A DNA stretch of 6,304 bases from an uncultured Collinsella sp. (GTDB lineage Bacteria > Actinomycetota > Coriobacteriia > Coriobacteriales > Coriobacteriaceae): NCBI GenBank assembly GCA_900554985.1, contig USJQ01000068.1, positions 1 to 6,304 of the forward strand. Reading direction: 5' to 3'. A model generated the notes under the pieces. The model searched no databases, was not told the DNA's origin, and saw nothing but the letters and a program-made list of their open reading frames with translations. Positions 6,303-6,304 of the stretch are shown piece by piece (the first letter of the stretch is position 1; each line of letters opens with the position of its first letter). The translations under genes and the position numbers were made by a program.

Positions 6303-6304
6303 CC

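Overview
The window holds five genes, all on the minus strand. In transcription order (right to left) they are a NAD+ synthetase-like gene that appears catalytically degenerate (6205-4220), ruvC (4082-3561), ruvA (3561-2941), ruvB (2941-1874) and fhs, formate--tetrahydrofolate ligase (1742-75). A strong intrinsic terminator closes the block at 49-8. There is no gene-free stretch over 300 bases. The three gaps (about 130 bases each, plus 99 bases at the right edge) hold regulatory elements. No tRNA, rRNA, insertion sequence, CRISPR array or phage feature is visible.

The organism looks like a high-GC Gram-positive anaerobe, probably of the Coriobacteriia and possibly Collinsella. This is an inference from the GC-rich third codon positions, the GAAC-N4-GTTC type of SOS box, the purine-rich Shine-Dalgarno sites, the use of formate-THF ligase and the overall protein flavour. 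No sequence search was possible.

Region 6304-6206 carries a hairpin with a T-run just upstream of the NAD synthetase-like gene. It is either the terminator of an upstream gene or a leader attenuator. Region 4220-6205 encodes a 661-residue protein with the full layout of a glutamine-dependent NadE: a nitrilase-type glutaminase domain, then a synthetase domain. All three expected glutaminase catalytic residues and the ATP-binding PP-loop are replaced, and about 110 extra residues ending in a Gly/Pro/Gln-rich tail are added. This is the most unusual item in the window.

Region 4219-4083 separates that gene from the Holliday-junction operon. It contains a stable hairpin just after the stop codon, a candidate extended -10 promoter and a near-perfect LexA box abutting it. 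ruvC, ruvA and ruvB then follow with one-base TGATG stop/start overlaps at both junctions. RuvA and RuvB form the branch-migration motor and RuvC is the resolvase, so the unit looks like a DNA-damage-inducible recombination operon. Region 1873-1743 has a candidate promoter for fhs, which supplies 10-formyl-THF for one-carbon metabolism. No convincing terminator follows ruvB, so readthrough into fhs is possible.
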